NCBI GenBank assembly: GCA_964637165.1
Contig: CAZWVI010000001.1
Coordinates: 186,001-250,000, forward strand
From: CAZWVI01 sp964637165
Lineage (GTDB): Bacteria; Planctomycetota; UBA1135
Length of the DNA: 64,000 nucleotides
Direction: 5' to 3'
In this document: in pieces, positions 1 to 8,932 of the stretch
Numbering within the stretch: the first letter of the stretch is position 1
How the letters are laid out: every line of letters starts with the position of its first letter
Program-made: the position numbers and the translations under genes
Notes under the pieces: generated by a model
What the model saw: only the letters and a program-made list of their open reading frames with translations
Database searches by the model: none
What the model was told of the DNA's origin: nothing

Positions 1-1274
1 AAGACATCGCCGCGCAACTGATTTTCGAGGCCACGTTCCTGGTAGAAGGCACGCGTGGTTTTGAGATCGGTGCCATTGCGGGAGCCAATTTCTCGGTAGG
101 CCTGGTCCATGTCATTGTTGCTTACCCGGACTTTTTCAGTAGCAGCAATGCGGCGGATTAGGAAGTAGTTTCGCAGACGGCGCTCCGCATCAGCGTGAAT
201 ATCGCTGCGCTGTGATTCAATTTCTGCCTTAGCTTCATCCTCTGATTTTCCCTCGCCCTGCAATTTTTCAATCGCGCCCTTTTCGGCGTGCTCGGCTTCA
301 TCTTGAACAATGCTAGCCGGAAGCTCGAAGGGTGCCATCGCCAAAATATTTTCCAGGGCGGCTTCAACTTGGCGGCGCATTTCATGTGCCTTGTTTTCCA
401 TCTCAAGTCGCCCTTTGACCATCTCAAGGAATTTATCTTCGCAACTTACATCGTCGCTTGCTTCAATGTTTAAGTCTGCGGCAATTTCCTCGACACTGCC
501 GGGGCGGGGAGTGACCAGTTTTTTGACCGATACTTTTACTTCGCCCTTTTCACCAACCCATTCAGTTTTCTCAAACCCTTCCTTGAATTCAACTTCCAAG
601 GAAAACTCTGAACCAACTTTGGCATCAGTCATCGCCGCTTCGTAAGCGGCCTCTTCAGTTCCATATAAAGGTGAGCCAAGCGCTAACTTTAAATCTTTAG
701 CAGTTGGGCCATCTTCACCGTCCTTACTGAATGCTATGTCGCAAGCAGCCAGGGTGTTGGCGTCAAGTTTTTCAAGATCGCTATCGTCGAAGCGCGGGTG
801 GTCGCGGCCGATTGCCTCAAGCGTCCCGTTAATTTGTTCTTCGTTCGCTTCGGTGCCTTGAATGTCCACCTCAACTTTGCTCCAGTCTGGAATGTTAATT
901 TCAGGAGCAGTCTCGACCTCGAAGTCAAATTCCAATTCTTGCCCTTCGCTGACGTCAAATTTGGTGTGGTCGAAATCTACCAAGCGCAACATTTCAATTT
1001 TTTGCTCGGCGATAACTTCACCAATAACATGTTCGAATAAGTGCTGACTAGCCTCCTGTTCAATGCCGTCGTCAAGCATTTTGCGCAGCATTTCTACTGG
1101 CACTTTTCCAGGACGATATCCGGGCACATTGACGTCGCGGCCGGCGGCTTGGATGGCGTGGTCAAATTCCTGAGACACGCGCGCCGCAGGAACTTTCACG
1201 GAGACTTTAAGAAGGCAAGGCCCTAGCTGTTCGCTAGTTGCCTCGACGGGGACGTTTTGCTGTTTTTTTGCCAC
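1..1274 (-). CDS. tig: Trigger factor (C-terminus cut by window edge)
   Basis: Ribosome-associated chaperone and peptidyl-prolyl isomerase that binds nascent chains at the ribosome exit tunnel. I translated the reverse strand from a GTG at 1274; it stays open to base 1 (about 424 codons), so only the C-terminal end is missing. The N-terminal ribosome-docking signature is present as VPGYRPGKVP near residue 50. An FKBP-like middle segment follows, then the helical C-terminal arms, with a stretch reading RRLRNYFLIRRIA. No Shine-Dalgarno sequence is obvious before the GTG. It diverges from the RND pair at 1341 with only 66 bases between the starts. Family assignment is firm; the exact start is less so. 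Confidence 0.93.
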   Translation of the reverse strand, partial: MAKKQQNVPVEATSEQLGPCLLKVSVKVPAARVSQEFDHAIQAAGRDVNVPGYRPGKVPVEMLRKMLDDGIEQEASQHLFEHVIGEVIAEQKIEMLRLVDFDHTKFDVSEGQELEFDFEVETAPEINIPDWSKVEVDIQGTEANEEQINGTLEAIGRDHPRFDDSDLEKLDANTLAACDIAFSKDGEDGPTAKDLKLALGSPLYGTEEAAYEAAMTDAKVGSEFSLEVEFKEGFEKTEWVGEKGEVKVSVKKLVTPRPGSVEEIAADLNIEASDDVSCEDKFLEMVKGRLEMENKAHEMRRQVEAALENILAMAPFELPASIVQDEAEHAEKGAIEKLQGEGKSEDEAKAEIESQRSDIHADAERRLRNYFLIRRIAATEKVRVSNNDMDQAYREIGSRNGTDLKTTRAFYQERGLENQLRGDV

Positions 1275-1300
1275 GGTTTATTCGGGTAGTTAAGCCTCAT

Positions 1301-1306
1301 ATTGTA
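1301..1306 (-). promoter_or_regulatory. Candidate -10 box of tig (TACAAT)
   Basis: On the reverse strand TACAAT lies 26 bases before the GTG start of trigger factor, matching the sigma-70 -10 consensus at five of six positions. No good -35 is visible at 16-18 bases. The expected -35 position overlaps the candidate -10 of the divergent efflux gene. Confidence 0.45.
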
Positions 1307-1316
1307 GCGGCAACGT

Positions 1317-1322
1317 TAATAT
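1317..1322 (+). promoter_or_regulatory. Candidate -10 box of the RND operon (TAATAT)
   Basis: TAATAT lies 18 bases before the ATG at 1341, giving an expected leader of about 11 bases. It sits only 10 bases from the opposing tig -10, so the two promoters would compete for polymerase. Confidence 0.35.
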
Positions 1323-1340
1323 TCACCCCTCTAAGTTCAA

Positions 1341-2585
1341 ATGTCGAACCGCCCATCACCTGTTCTCTCGTTCTTCCTGGTTTGCACGGTCATTGGCTTG
1401 TGCTTAATCGGGATTTACGCAACCAAACCTGACCCACCTCGGCCAATGGCGCCGGCCCCAATGCCGACCCCGGTGGCGAGCAGAGTTGTTAACTTGGAAT
1501 CTGCGCCAATCTTTGTGCGCGCTTGGGGTAATTTGCATGCAGTTCAAGAAGTCGCACTGAATTGTGAACGAGGCGGAAAAGTCGCTTGGCTGCACCCAGA
1601 GCTTGAAAACGGCCTACACTTGGCCGCGGGCACTGAAATTATGCGCCTCGATCAGCATAGTTTTGAGTTGGCGGAGGCTCAAGCCCAGGCCGGACTGGCG
1701 ATGGCAACAGCTCAGGAAGCGGCAATTAAATCCAAAGTTTTTGGCGCGCGCCGGAATTTGCACATCGCTACTCAGCAGGAAGTTTTGGCCGAGCGAGAGT
1801 TGGTGAGAGTTAAAAAATTATTTACCGAAGGCGATGCCTCGCAGTCCTTGCTCGACCAAGCGCAAAAATTGGCCTTGGGCGCAGTTGGAAGCCGCGAAAC
1901 GGCAGAGTATGGCCTTGCCGAAGTTGAGAATTCATTGCGCGCCTTGGAAGCGGCCACCGCCCAGGCGCAGGTCGCTCTTCAACAAGCCCAAGACTCCCGC
2001 ACCCGCAGTCGCGTTAGTGCTCCTTTTGAGGGCGAGCTCGGTTCACTTAATTTAGAGCTTGGTGCTTGGATAGCGCCTGGGCTGGTGTTTGGTCGCCTGA
2101 TTAATCGCAGTCAATTGCAGGCCGAATTGCAAGTCCCCGCCGAAGATTGCGCGGTACTCAAACTCGGGCAAGCAGTTGAATTGAAAACGGCAATTGGCCC
2201 GACTTTAGTTGGGCAGGTGGTAGGCATTGACCCTGAGGTGAGTTTGCCTAACCGCTCGCGCCAAGTAACGGTAATTTGTGCTAATCCACAAAATTTAATT
2301 CCGGCTGGTGCTCATGTGGAAGCGACAATTTTTGCTGAAAATCAAGAGGAAATATGGATTCGTCCAGCGGAATATTCACTAGTTAATGGTGTTCCCCAAG
2401 CGTGGCTAATTAACGCTCAAAATAGTCAAGTCACCCCAAGTGATATTAAGTTGGGCCGCCCGCGGATTGATGCGTCAGGTGGCACTTGGTTGCCGGTGTT
2501 GAATGGCTTGTCGTCAGGTCAGCAAATTGCAATCGATAACCTTGAGGCCTTAAGCGCTAACACCTTGGTTAGCGTTATTAACTAA
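1341..2585 (+). CDS. RND efflux periplasmic adaptor (membrane fusion protein)
   Basis: Adaptor that would bridge an inner-membrane RND pump and an outer-membrane channel. The 414-residue product begins with an uncleaved-looking membrane anchor (about residues 9-27). A lipoyl/barrel-sandwich half, a long Ala/Gln/Glu-rich coiled-coil hairpin (about 110-215) and the second lipoyl half follow; the motif SRVSAPFEGELG marks the return strand. A beta-barrel and membrane-proximal domain complete the HlyD/AcrA layout. The stop is one base before the start of the pump gene, so the two are surely co-transcribed. No outer-membrane partner is adjacent; the TolC-like gene at 28216 is a possible partner. 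Substrate unknown. Confidence 0.9.
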   Translation: MSNRPSPVLSFFLVCTVIGLCLIGIYATKPDPPRPMAPAPMPTPVASRVVNLESAPIFVRAWGNLHAVQEVALNCERGGKVAWLHPELENGLHLAAGTEIMRLDQHSFELAEAQAQAGLAMATAQEAAIKSKVFGARRNLHIATQQEVLAERELVRVKKLFTEGDASQSLLDQAQKLALGAVGSRETAEYGLAEVENSLRALEAATAQAQVALQQAQDSRTRSRVSAPFEGELGSLNLELGAWIAPGLVFGRLINRSQLQAELQVPAEDCAVLKLGQAVELKTAIGPTLVGQVVGIDPEVSLPNRSRQVTVICANPQNLIPAGAHVEATIFAENQEEIWIRPAEYSLVNGVPQAWLINAQNSQVTPSDIKLGRPRIDASGGTWLPVLNGLSSGQQIAIDNLEALSANTLVSVIN

Positions 2586-2586
2586 G

Positions 2587-5500
2587 ATGCGCGGCCTCGT
2601 CCGTTTCGCGGTTAATAACCCGATTGCTGGCAACACGCTTTTTTTGGCGATTATGTTGTTGGGTGCCATGGTTATGGGGCAATTGCCTCGCGAAGTATTT
2701 CCTGATTTTAGTAAAGATGCCGCTGAAATAACTGTGCTCTACCCGAATGCCTCACCCGACGAGGTCGAGCGTTTAGTGGTGGTGCCGATTGAGGAGGCAG
2801 TCGATTCATTGGAGGGTACAGACGAGGTTCTGTCGTTCTCGCAGCAAGATATCGCGCGCCTTTTCGTCAAAGTTAAAGATGGCACCGACTTGCAACAGTA
2901 TTTGGATGAATTGCGCCAAGAGGTCGAAGCGATTGAAGATTGGCCGGAAGATGCCAAAGACCCGCGAATCCGCGAACAGCGAGTTCAATTCCCAGTTGTT
3001 AACGTCAACTTGTTCGGCAACTTGGAAACAGAAAAAGTGCGTCCGGTGGTGGAGCAATTGCGTGACCGTTTGCGCGGAATTCCACACATTGCTGGGGTGA
3101 ACGTGATGGGGATGCCGCAGCCAGAGATTCGGGTGGTGGTTAAGCCAGGAGCAGTCGAAAGATTTGGTTTAAGCCTGGCGGAAATATCCGCAATTCTGTC
3201 AGCGCAAGTGCTAGACCTCCCAGGTGGGTCTTTGGAAACCAGTGCTGGTGAAGTGCGTCTCCGTATTCTTGGCGAGGAAACTGACCCTGAGCAACTTGCA
3301 CGCCAACCAATTCGATCCCTAGCTAACGGGTCAACATTATTGTTGGGGGATATTGCGCGAGTTGAAAAACATCATGAGCGCGAAAAAACTTTGTCGCGTT
3401 ACAACGGCTTTAATACCGTCACCCTGGCCTTGACTAAGGACGAGAGGGGAGATGTTATTGACATGGTGGCGGCGGTTGATGAAATCGTTGAGTTAGAGCG
3501 AGCCTTGTTGCCAGATGGGCTTTCATTGGGGGTCTCGTCTGATTTTTCAATCTATGTACAAAATCGTCTAAACACTTTATTGCAGTCGGGCTTCTTCGGT
3601 TTAGCGATTGTGTTGGTAATGCTATGGATATTTCTTGATGCACGGATCGCCTTAATGACCGCCTTGGGGATTCCGATGGCGATCCTGGGCGGGGCAATTT
3701 TAATGTCGCTGTTGGGGATCACCTTGAACATGCTTTCAATGTTCTCCTTCATCTTAGTCCTTGGGATGGTGGTTGATGATGCCATCGTAGTGGTGGAAAA
3801 TTGTTACCGCTATGTTGAGCGCGGAATGTCGGTGAAAGAGGCAGCCCTGATTGGCACCAGTGAAGTTGCATGGCCAGTACTAACTACGGTAACTACTACG
3901 GTGGTGGCCTTTAGTGCGATGCTAATGGTTGAGGGCGAGCTCGGCCAGTGGATGAGACCTGTTCCGTGGGTGGCCAGTCTTACTTTGATTGCTTCGTTGG
4001 CGGAGGCCTTGATTGTCTTACCTTCACACTTTGCCGAATGGGTGAAACCATATTCACAACTAGGCGACTCGCGAAATGGTAGCCATCGGGTGGCCCAACA
4101 ATCCTCGCAAGGACGTTGGTACATGCCAATTCAAAAGGGCTACGAGCGTTTGTTGAGAACCGCGGTTCGTCATCGTTTTTCTTTTGCAACTGGTGCGCTT
4201 GGCCTGTTGTTGTGCTCCGTTGCCTTGTTCCACAGCGGACATTTGAAGTTCGTGCTGATGCCGGAGTTTGAAGCGAAGTTGTTTTTTCTAAACATTGAAG
4301 GTCCAACCAGTAACTCGGTCGAACAAACTTCTGAGATGTTGCGTTCGGTTGATGATGCGGTGTCCGCCTTGCACGATAATGAACTTGAAAGTTATGTAAC
4401 CTTGTCTGGGGCGCTTTACTCGGATCAAACTAACTACCGAACCGGTGGCCACCTTGGTCAAGTCTTTGTGGAATTAGTCGAAGGCGGTTCCCGAACGCGC
4501 ACTACTGAGGAAATTAAACAAGATCTTCGCAACCGGATTGGTTCGCCTCCAGGGATGCGTAGTTTAGATTTCACCTCGCCGCAAGCTGGACCAACTGGGG
4601 CGGCCATCGATTTGCGTATTTCAGGTGAAGACCAAGCATCAATTGCGGCGGCATCCGCGAGCGTTCAAGAGTACTTGCGTTCATTTCCAGGGGTAGTGGA
4701 TGTAAAGGATGACTTGACCCCGGGCGCGCGCGAAATGCGCCTTTACTTAAGTGAAGAAGGCCGCCAGTTGGGCTTTACGGAGGCCCATTTGGCCAAGGAA
4801 GTATTGGCCGCCTTTCATGGCGATAGAGCCAATATTCTGCGATTGGGTCGCGACCCAGCCGACTTGTTGATTCGTAATCCAGAACAAGCTCGCTTAAGTT
4901 TTGAATTGTTGCGCACGATGCGCATTCACGGCCCGGCAGGTCAAAGTGTGCCAATTTCGCGGGTGGCCAATTTGGTTGAAGATAGGGGCTTGGCGGAAGT
5001 TGTGCGACGCGATCGAATGCGTTCGGTTAGCGTGACTGCCGACATTGCTCTCGAGGCAAATGCGCGGGAAGTCATCACAAAAGTGATGGAAGAATTTTCT
5101 GATATTGAAGAACGTTTCGGCGGGGCGAGTATGAGTTTTGGTGGCGATCAAGAGGCCACCCGCGAGTCAATGACCTCCCTAGCGAAAGCGATATCTGTTT
5201 CCTTCCTGATTATTTTCTTCTTGCTGTCATTCCTGTTTGGCTCCTACACCCAACCCTTGGTAGTTATGGCCTCGGTGCCATTTGCTGCGCTTGGAGTCAT
5301 GTTTGGCTTCACTCTAATTGGCGAGCCGATGTCCTTCATGACATCTTTGGGAATGTTGGCCCTGAGTGGGGTCGCGGTAAATGACGCGCTCGTGTTGATG
5401 GACTTCGTAAACCAACATCGCCGCCTAGGTCACGGAACTATGGCCTCGGTACTGCGCGCTGGCAGTGTGCGCATGCGCCCAGTGCTAATCACTTCGCTAA

Positions 5501-5706
5501 CAACTATCGGAGGTCTAACTCCGCTGGCCTTCTTCGCCTCCGGTCAAGCCAAATTCCTTGCCCCGATGGCTAAAGCGATGGTCTTTGGAATGATTTCAGC
5601 GACCCTAATGACATTAATTCTGGTGCCAGTCGGATACTTGCTACTGCATGATGTGAAGAAGTTTTGCCGAAAACTAATCGCCCCAATTCGCCAGCTGGGG
5701 CTTTGA
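2587..5706 (+). CDS. RND-family efflux permease (AcrB/HAE-like)
   Basis: Proton-driven inner-membrane exporter of 1039 residues, the usual family length. Two six-helix bundles alternate with two large periplasmic porter domains. The first helix is followed by the typical LPREVFPDF and NASPDEVERLVVVPIEEAV segments. The TM4 proton-relay aspartates are present in GMVVDDAIVVVEN. The TM10 segment reads SGVAVNDALVLMDF, so the AcrB Lys940 position is Asn, as in a large RND subfamily rather than a sign of decay. It follows the adaptor by one base and ends convergently against the solenoid gene at 5721. Specificity cannot be read from sequence. Confidence 0.93.
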   Translation: MRGLVRFAVNNPIAGNTLFLAIMLLGAMVMGQLPREVFPDFSKDAAEITVLYPNASPDEVERLVVVPIEEAVDSLEGTDEVLSFSQQDIARLFVKVKDGTDLQQYLDELRQEVEAIEDWPEDAKDPRIREQRVQFPVVNVNLFGNLETEKVRPVVEQLRDRLRGIPHIAGVNVMGMPQPEIRVVVKPGAVERFGLSLAEISAILSAQVLDLPGGSLETSAGEVRLRILGEETDPEQLARQPIRSLANGSTLLLGDIARVEKHHEREKTLSRYNGFNTVTLALTKDERGDVIDMVAAVDEIVELERALLPDGLSLGVSSDFSIYVQNRLNTLLQSGFFGLAIVLVMLWIFLDARIALMTALGIPMAILGGAILMSLLGITLNMLSMFSFILVLGMVVDDAIVVVENCYRYVERGMSVKEAALIGTSEVAWPVLTTVTTTVVAFSAMLMVEGELGQWMRPVPWVASLTLIASLAEALIVLPSHFAEWVKPYSQLGDSRNGSHRVAQQSSQGRWYMPIQKGYERLLRTAVRHRFSFATGALGLLLCSVALFHSGHLKFVLMPEFEAKLFFLNIEGPTSNSVEQTSEMLRSVDDAVSALHDNELESYVTLSGALYSDQTNYRTGGHLGQVFVELVEGGSRTRTTEEIKQDLRNRIGSPPGMRSLDFTSPQAGPTGAAIDLRISGEDQASIAAASASVQEYLRSFPGVVDVKDDLTPGAREMRLYLSEEGRQLGFTEAHLAKEVLAAFHGDRANILRLGRDPADLLIRNPEQARLSFELLRTMRIHGPAGQSVPISRVANLVEDRGLAEVVRRDRMRSVSVTADIALEANAREVITKVMEEFSDIEERFGGASMSFGGDQEATRESMTSLAKAISVSFLIIFFLLSFLFGSYTQPLVVMASVPFAALGVMFGFTLIGEPMSFMTSLGMLALSGVAVNDALVLMDFVNQHRRLGHGTMASVLRAGSVRMRPVLITSLTTIGGLTPLAFFASGQAKFLAPMAKAMVFGMISATLMTLILVPVGYLLLHDVKKFCRKLIAPIRQLGL

Positions 5707-5723
5707 CCCACTGTTTAGGGTCA
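5704..5723. terminator. Inverted repeat holding both convergent stop codons
   Basis: TGACCC at 5704-5709 and GGGTCA at 5718-5723 form a six-base stem with an eight-base loop. The TGA of the RND gene is the left arm's start, and the TGA of the opposite-strand gene is read from the right arm. There is no long U tract, so termination is only a suggestion. Confidence 0.35.
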
Positions 5724-7031
5724 GAGTCCGAACAGTTTTCTTATGCCTGATTTTCTCAAGGCGTCCTCGAATTCAGGATTGTCCACATACTCCGCCAGCT
5801 CTCTGGTGCTCATTCGTGCGTTTGAAAGCCAGTCTTCACCCTCGGAGAAATGTCGCGAACCACAGGCGGCGCGCGCGCCCATTAGCCAAGTTTCTCGCCG
5901 GAGATTTTTATAAGAAGGAGTGCCGGCAATCTGCTTGGTGACTTTGCGGAACTCCTTATAAGCATGAGAAAAGTCTCCCAAGTTAACCATGATGGTGGCC
6001 AACTCTATGCGCCGGCGCCAATCCTGTGGTTTGCTTTTTAAATTTTGTTCCGGAACTTTAAGCAAATACTTGGCACCCGCTTTGTCACCCAAGCGGTGAG
6101 CAGTCCAGGCAATATCCTCGCACAGGCCGTCCTCGCGGTCTTTTAGTATTTTTGAAAAGTCGCGCAATACGCGCCGCCAATGGAATTGTTCCGCACTAAC
6201 TTCGCAAACTTCCAAAGCGATGCGCCTTAAGTCATCGGGAAGTTCTGAATCGAGAACCACTTCACGAACGTATTCCTCAGCTTGGCGATAAGGTGCGGCT
6301 TTTAACAAGTTCAAAATACCAAAGGCAAGATCGGGGTTGTGTTCACTGAAAAAAGTGTCCGGATAATTTATTTTTTCAGGAATAAGCGGCCGCTCAGCGT
6401 AGCGCGCAAGCGCGACCCCAATTTCTAAAGGAGAATCAGATATTGGCAATAAGGGCAGCCATTTATCAATGTCTTCGGTAGGACCAGTTTCCAAAAGTAC
6501 TTCGCTCGCCGCCAGTCTGCGAATTGCTTCACTATCTGGAGATTGCAAAATCGCCGCCGCCCAAAATGAACTTCCGGCGGCACCGGCGCGAGCTGCAATT
6601 AGCAGTGCTTGACGCGCATCACTCGCCGCCAAGAAATGCGCCAGATGTAGTAAGTGATCAGCGCCACCAGGGCTGAGGGTTTTACCAAGCCCATAAATCA
6701 AAGCAGTAACCTGTTTGCCGCTTTTTTCTCCGCGGGCAATAGAATCGCTCAATTCTCGAAGCAAGTGTTCTTGAATTTCTGGAGCACCGGCCAATAGAGG
6801 GGCTAGCGTTTGCTTAGATGGTGCCGCCAAAAAACTTGCTCCATGTTGTTTCCAAATATCTTGGGCAACTTGGCGGCGTAGTTGCGTCTTGGCCTGCAAT
6901 CCGTCGGCAATAACTTCAAAGCCAGAAGGGCTTTGGCCGGTCACGGAACTACACAACACCAGCATCGCAATGCCTGCAAATGTGGAGCAGAACTTGTTGC
7001 GGCTTGGGCTAAACGGGTGATGAGATGCCAT
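5721..7031 (-). CDS. Exported alpha-solenoid protein, function unknown
   Basis: A 436-residue protein with an N-terminal signal peptide: a positively charged start, a hydrophobic core around FAGIAMLVLCSSV, and probable cleavage after VTGQ. The remainder is helical with Ala/Leu-rich repeats resembling HEAT or TPR units, for example AARAGAAGSSFWAAAILQS and later segments such as ATIMVNLGDFSHAYKEF. No catalytic motif is recognisable. It is probably periplasmic and a binding or scaffold protein. It diverges from mnmG with 71 bases between starts. Similar exported solenoids recur here at 11125, 30694 and 41529, a feature of the lineage rather than a clue to this gene. Confidence 0.6.
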   Translation of the reverse strand: MASHHPFSPSRNKFCSTFAGIAMLVLCSSVTGQSPSGFEVIADGLQAKTQLRRQVAQDIWKQHGASFLAAPSKQTLAPLLAGAPEIQEHLLRELSDSIARGEKSGKQVTALIYGLGKTLSPGGADHLLHLAHFLAASDARQALLIAARAGAAGSSFWAAAILQSPDSEAIRRLAASEVLLETGPTEDIDKWLPLLPISDSPLEIGVALARYAERPLIPEKINYPDTFFSEHNPDLAFGILNLLKAAPYRQAEEYVREVVLDSELPDDLRRIALEVCEVSAEQFHWRRVLRDFSKILKDREDGLCEDIAWTAHRLGDKAGAKYLLKVPEQNLKSKPQDWRRRIELATIMVNLGDFSHAYKEFRKVTKQIAGTPSYKNLRRETWLMGARAACGSRHFSEGEDWLSNARMSTRELAEYVDNPEFEDALRKSGIRKLFGL

Positions 7032-7039
7032 TGGGGCAT

Positions 7040-7046
7040 TAGAATA
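7040..7046. promoter_or_regulatory. Shared palindromic -10 candidate between divergent genes
   Basis: TAGAAT (7040-7045) reads on the + strand about 57 bases before mnmG. TATTCT (7041-7046) reads on the - strand nine bases before the ATG at 7031. The overlap means one short element could serve both directions. Confidence 0.4.
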
Positions 7047-7102
7047 GCGGCCTCAGGCCTTTAAGTATCCTCAGTCTTTGCCCAAAAGTTGCCTGTCCAA
7101 AA

Positions 7103-8932
7103 ATGAATAAACAATTCCAAGTCCTCGTGGTGGGAGCTGGCCACGCCGGCGTTGAAGCGGCGGCGGCGGCAGCACGCCTAGGCCTCCGCGTTGGCTTAAT
7201 AAGTTTGGACTTGAAAGCAATTGGCCGGATGTCTTGCAATCCAGCAATTGGTGGCATTGGCAAAGGGCAATTGGCCCGTGAAATTGATGCCCTCGGCGGT
7301 TTGATGGGCTTGGCTACTGATCGCGCCGGAATTCAATTTCGCACCCTCAACACCAGCAAGGGACGAGCAGTGCATTCACCGCGCGCTCAATGTCATCGCG
7401 ATGGCTACGAACAGGCCATTCAAGATTTATTAAAGCAACAGTCAAACCTGGAACTAATTGCCGGCGAAGTAGTTGATTTAATAATTAGCACCGACGAAGC
7501 CAAGAATGCCAGCGTGACTGGAGTTTGCTTTGCCAATGGCGATTCCCTGACGGCCGATGCGGTTATTTTGACCACTGGCACCTTCCTCGAAGGCGTATTG
7601 CATACTGGCTGTGTGCAGCAAGCTGGCGGTCGTAGTGGTGAGGACAGCGCCCAGCAATTAGGGCAAGTGTTGCGCGATTTAAAGTTGCCAACCGGTCGGC
7701 TAAAAACTGGAACCCCGCCGCGCATTGCCGCGGATTCGGTTGACTATAGTCAAATGGAAGAACAGCATGGTGATAGTAATCCATGTGGTTTTTCTTTTAT
7801 TGGTGATGGCCCAAGTAGCCGGCAAATTTCTTGTTGGAGCACCCGCACGACACCAACGACTCAAGAAATAGTTAGAGCTAACTTGGACAAAGCTCCAATG
7901 TATGCAGGACGAATTGAAGGTCGCGGCCCACGATATTGCCCATCGTTGGAAGATAAGGTGGTACGTTTTGCAGACCGCGATTCGCACCAAGTTTTTCTTG
8001 AACCGGAATCGCATCAAGCCGAATTGTTATATGCCAACGGCATCTCAACTTCATTGCCGCTTGAAATTCAGCAACGATTTGTACGCAGCATAATTGGCAT
8101 GGAAAATGCCCAGATTATTCAAGCGGGTTACGCCGTGGAGTACACCTATATTGCTCCAAGTTCCTTGCACCGCACTTTAGAGTTGCGCGATATTAATAAT
8201 TTATATCTTGCTGGTCAAATTTGCGGAACTAGTGGCTACGAAGAAGCTGCGGCGCAAGGAATCATGGCCGGCTATAACGCCGCATTGAAAATAAAGGGCT
8301 TGGACGAGTTAATTCTTGGCCGGCATCAAGCCTACATCGGAGTACTCATCGACGACTTAGTCGTTTGCGATCCAACTGAACCGTATCGCATGTTTACCTC
8401 GCGCGCAGAACATCGTTTACTATTACGCCACGACACCGCCGACCGCCGTTTAACCCCGTTGGCAGGGGCTATTGGCGGAATCTGCGGCTTACGTGCAAGG
8501 ACATTTGCCAGCAAACAAGCGCAAATGAAAAAGGTACGCGGGTTGTTGGAAAGTGAACGCCAGGATCTTTTGCAGGTTTTGCGTCGGCATGATGGTGGCT
8601 TGAGTGCTTTATTGAAGGAAGAGCCAACTGCCTTGGGTTGGTTTGACGATTTCGAAGATTGGAAAACCCTAGAGGCAGACATTAAATACGCCGGCTATGA
8701 AGAGCGCCAACAACGTTGGGTGGACCGGGCCTCCAGTCGCGAGCATGCTGAAATCCCAAGTGACTTTGATTACAACTTGATAAATGGTCTGCGTAATGAA
8801 GCCCGCGAATGCTTAAAAGAAAAACGCCCAGCTAGTTTGGGAGTTGCCTCGCGACTAGCTGGGGTAAGTCCGGCCGATTTGGCCTTAGTTGAAGTTTCTT
8901 TAGGAAGAATCCTAAACGTTGACCGGGGTTGA
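7103..8932 (+). CDS. mnmG: tRNA uridine-5-carboxymethylaminomethyl modification enzyme MnmG/GidA
   Basis: FAD-dependent half of the MnmE-MnmG complex that modifies U34 of certain tRNAs. The 609-residue product has the normal length. The dinucleotide-binding motif VVGAGHAGVEAA is at about residues 9-20. The family signatures RMSCNPAIGGIGKG, GPRYCPSLEDKVVRF (with the conserved cysteine) and QICGTSGYEEAAAQG are all present. The C-terminal helical domain is complete. Its 3' end overlaps purC on the opposite strand by 21 bases. No mnmE or rsmG is next to it, unlike many bacteria. Confidence 0.97.
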   Translation: MNKQFQVLVVGAGHAGVEAAAAAARLGLRVGLISLDLKAIGRMSCNPAIGGIGKGQLAREIDALGGLMGLATDRAGIQFRTLNTSKGRAVHSPRAQCHRDGYEQAIQDLLKQQSNLELIAGEVVDLIISTDEAKNASVTGVCFANGDSLTADAVILTTGTFLEGVLHTGCVQQAGGRSGEDSAQQLGQVLRDLKLPTGRLKTGTPPRIAADSVDYSQMEEQHGDSNPCGFSFIGDGPSSRQISCWSTRTTPTTQEIVRANLDKAPMYAGRIEGRGPRYCPSLEDKVVRFADRDSHQVFLEPESHQAELLYANGISTSLPLEIQQRFVRSIIGMENAQIIQAGYAVEYTYIAPSSLHRTLELRDINNLYLAGQICGTSGYEEAAAQGIMAGYNAALKIKGLDELILGRHQAYIGVLIDDLVVCDPTEPYRMFTSRAEHRLLLRHDTADRRLTPLAGAIGGICGLRARTFASKQAQMKKVRGLLESERQDLLQVLRRHDGGLSALLKEEPTALGWFDDFEDWKTLEADIKYAGYEERQQRWVDRASSREHAEIPSDFDYNLINGLRNEARECLKEKRPASLGVASRLAGVSPADLALVEVSLGRILNVDRG

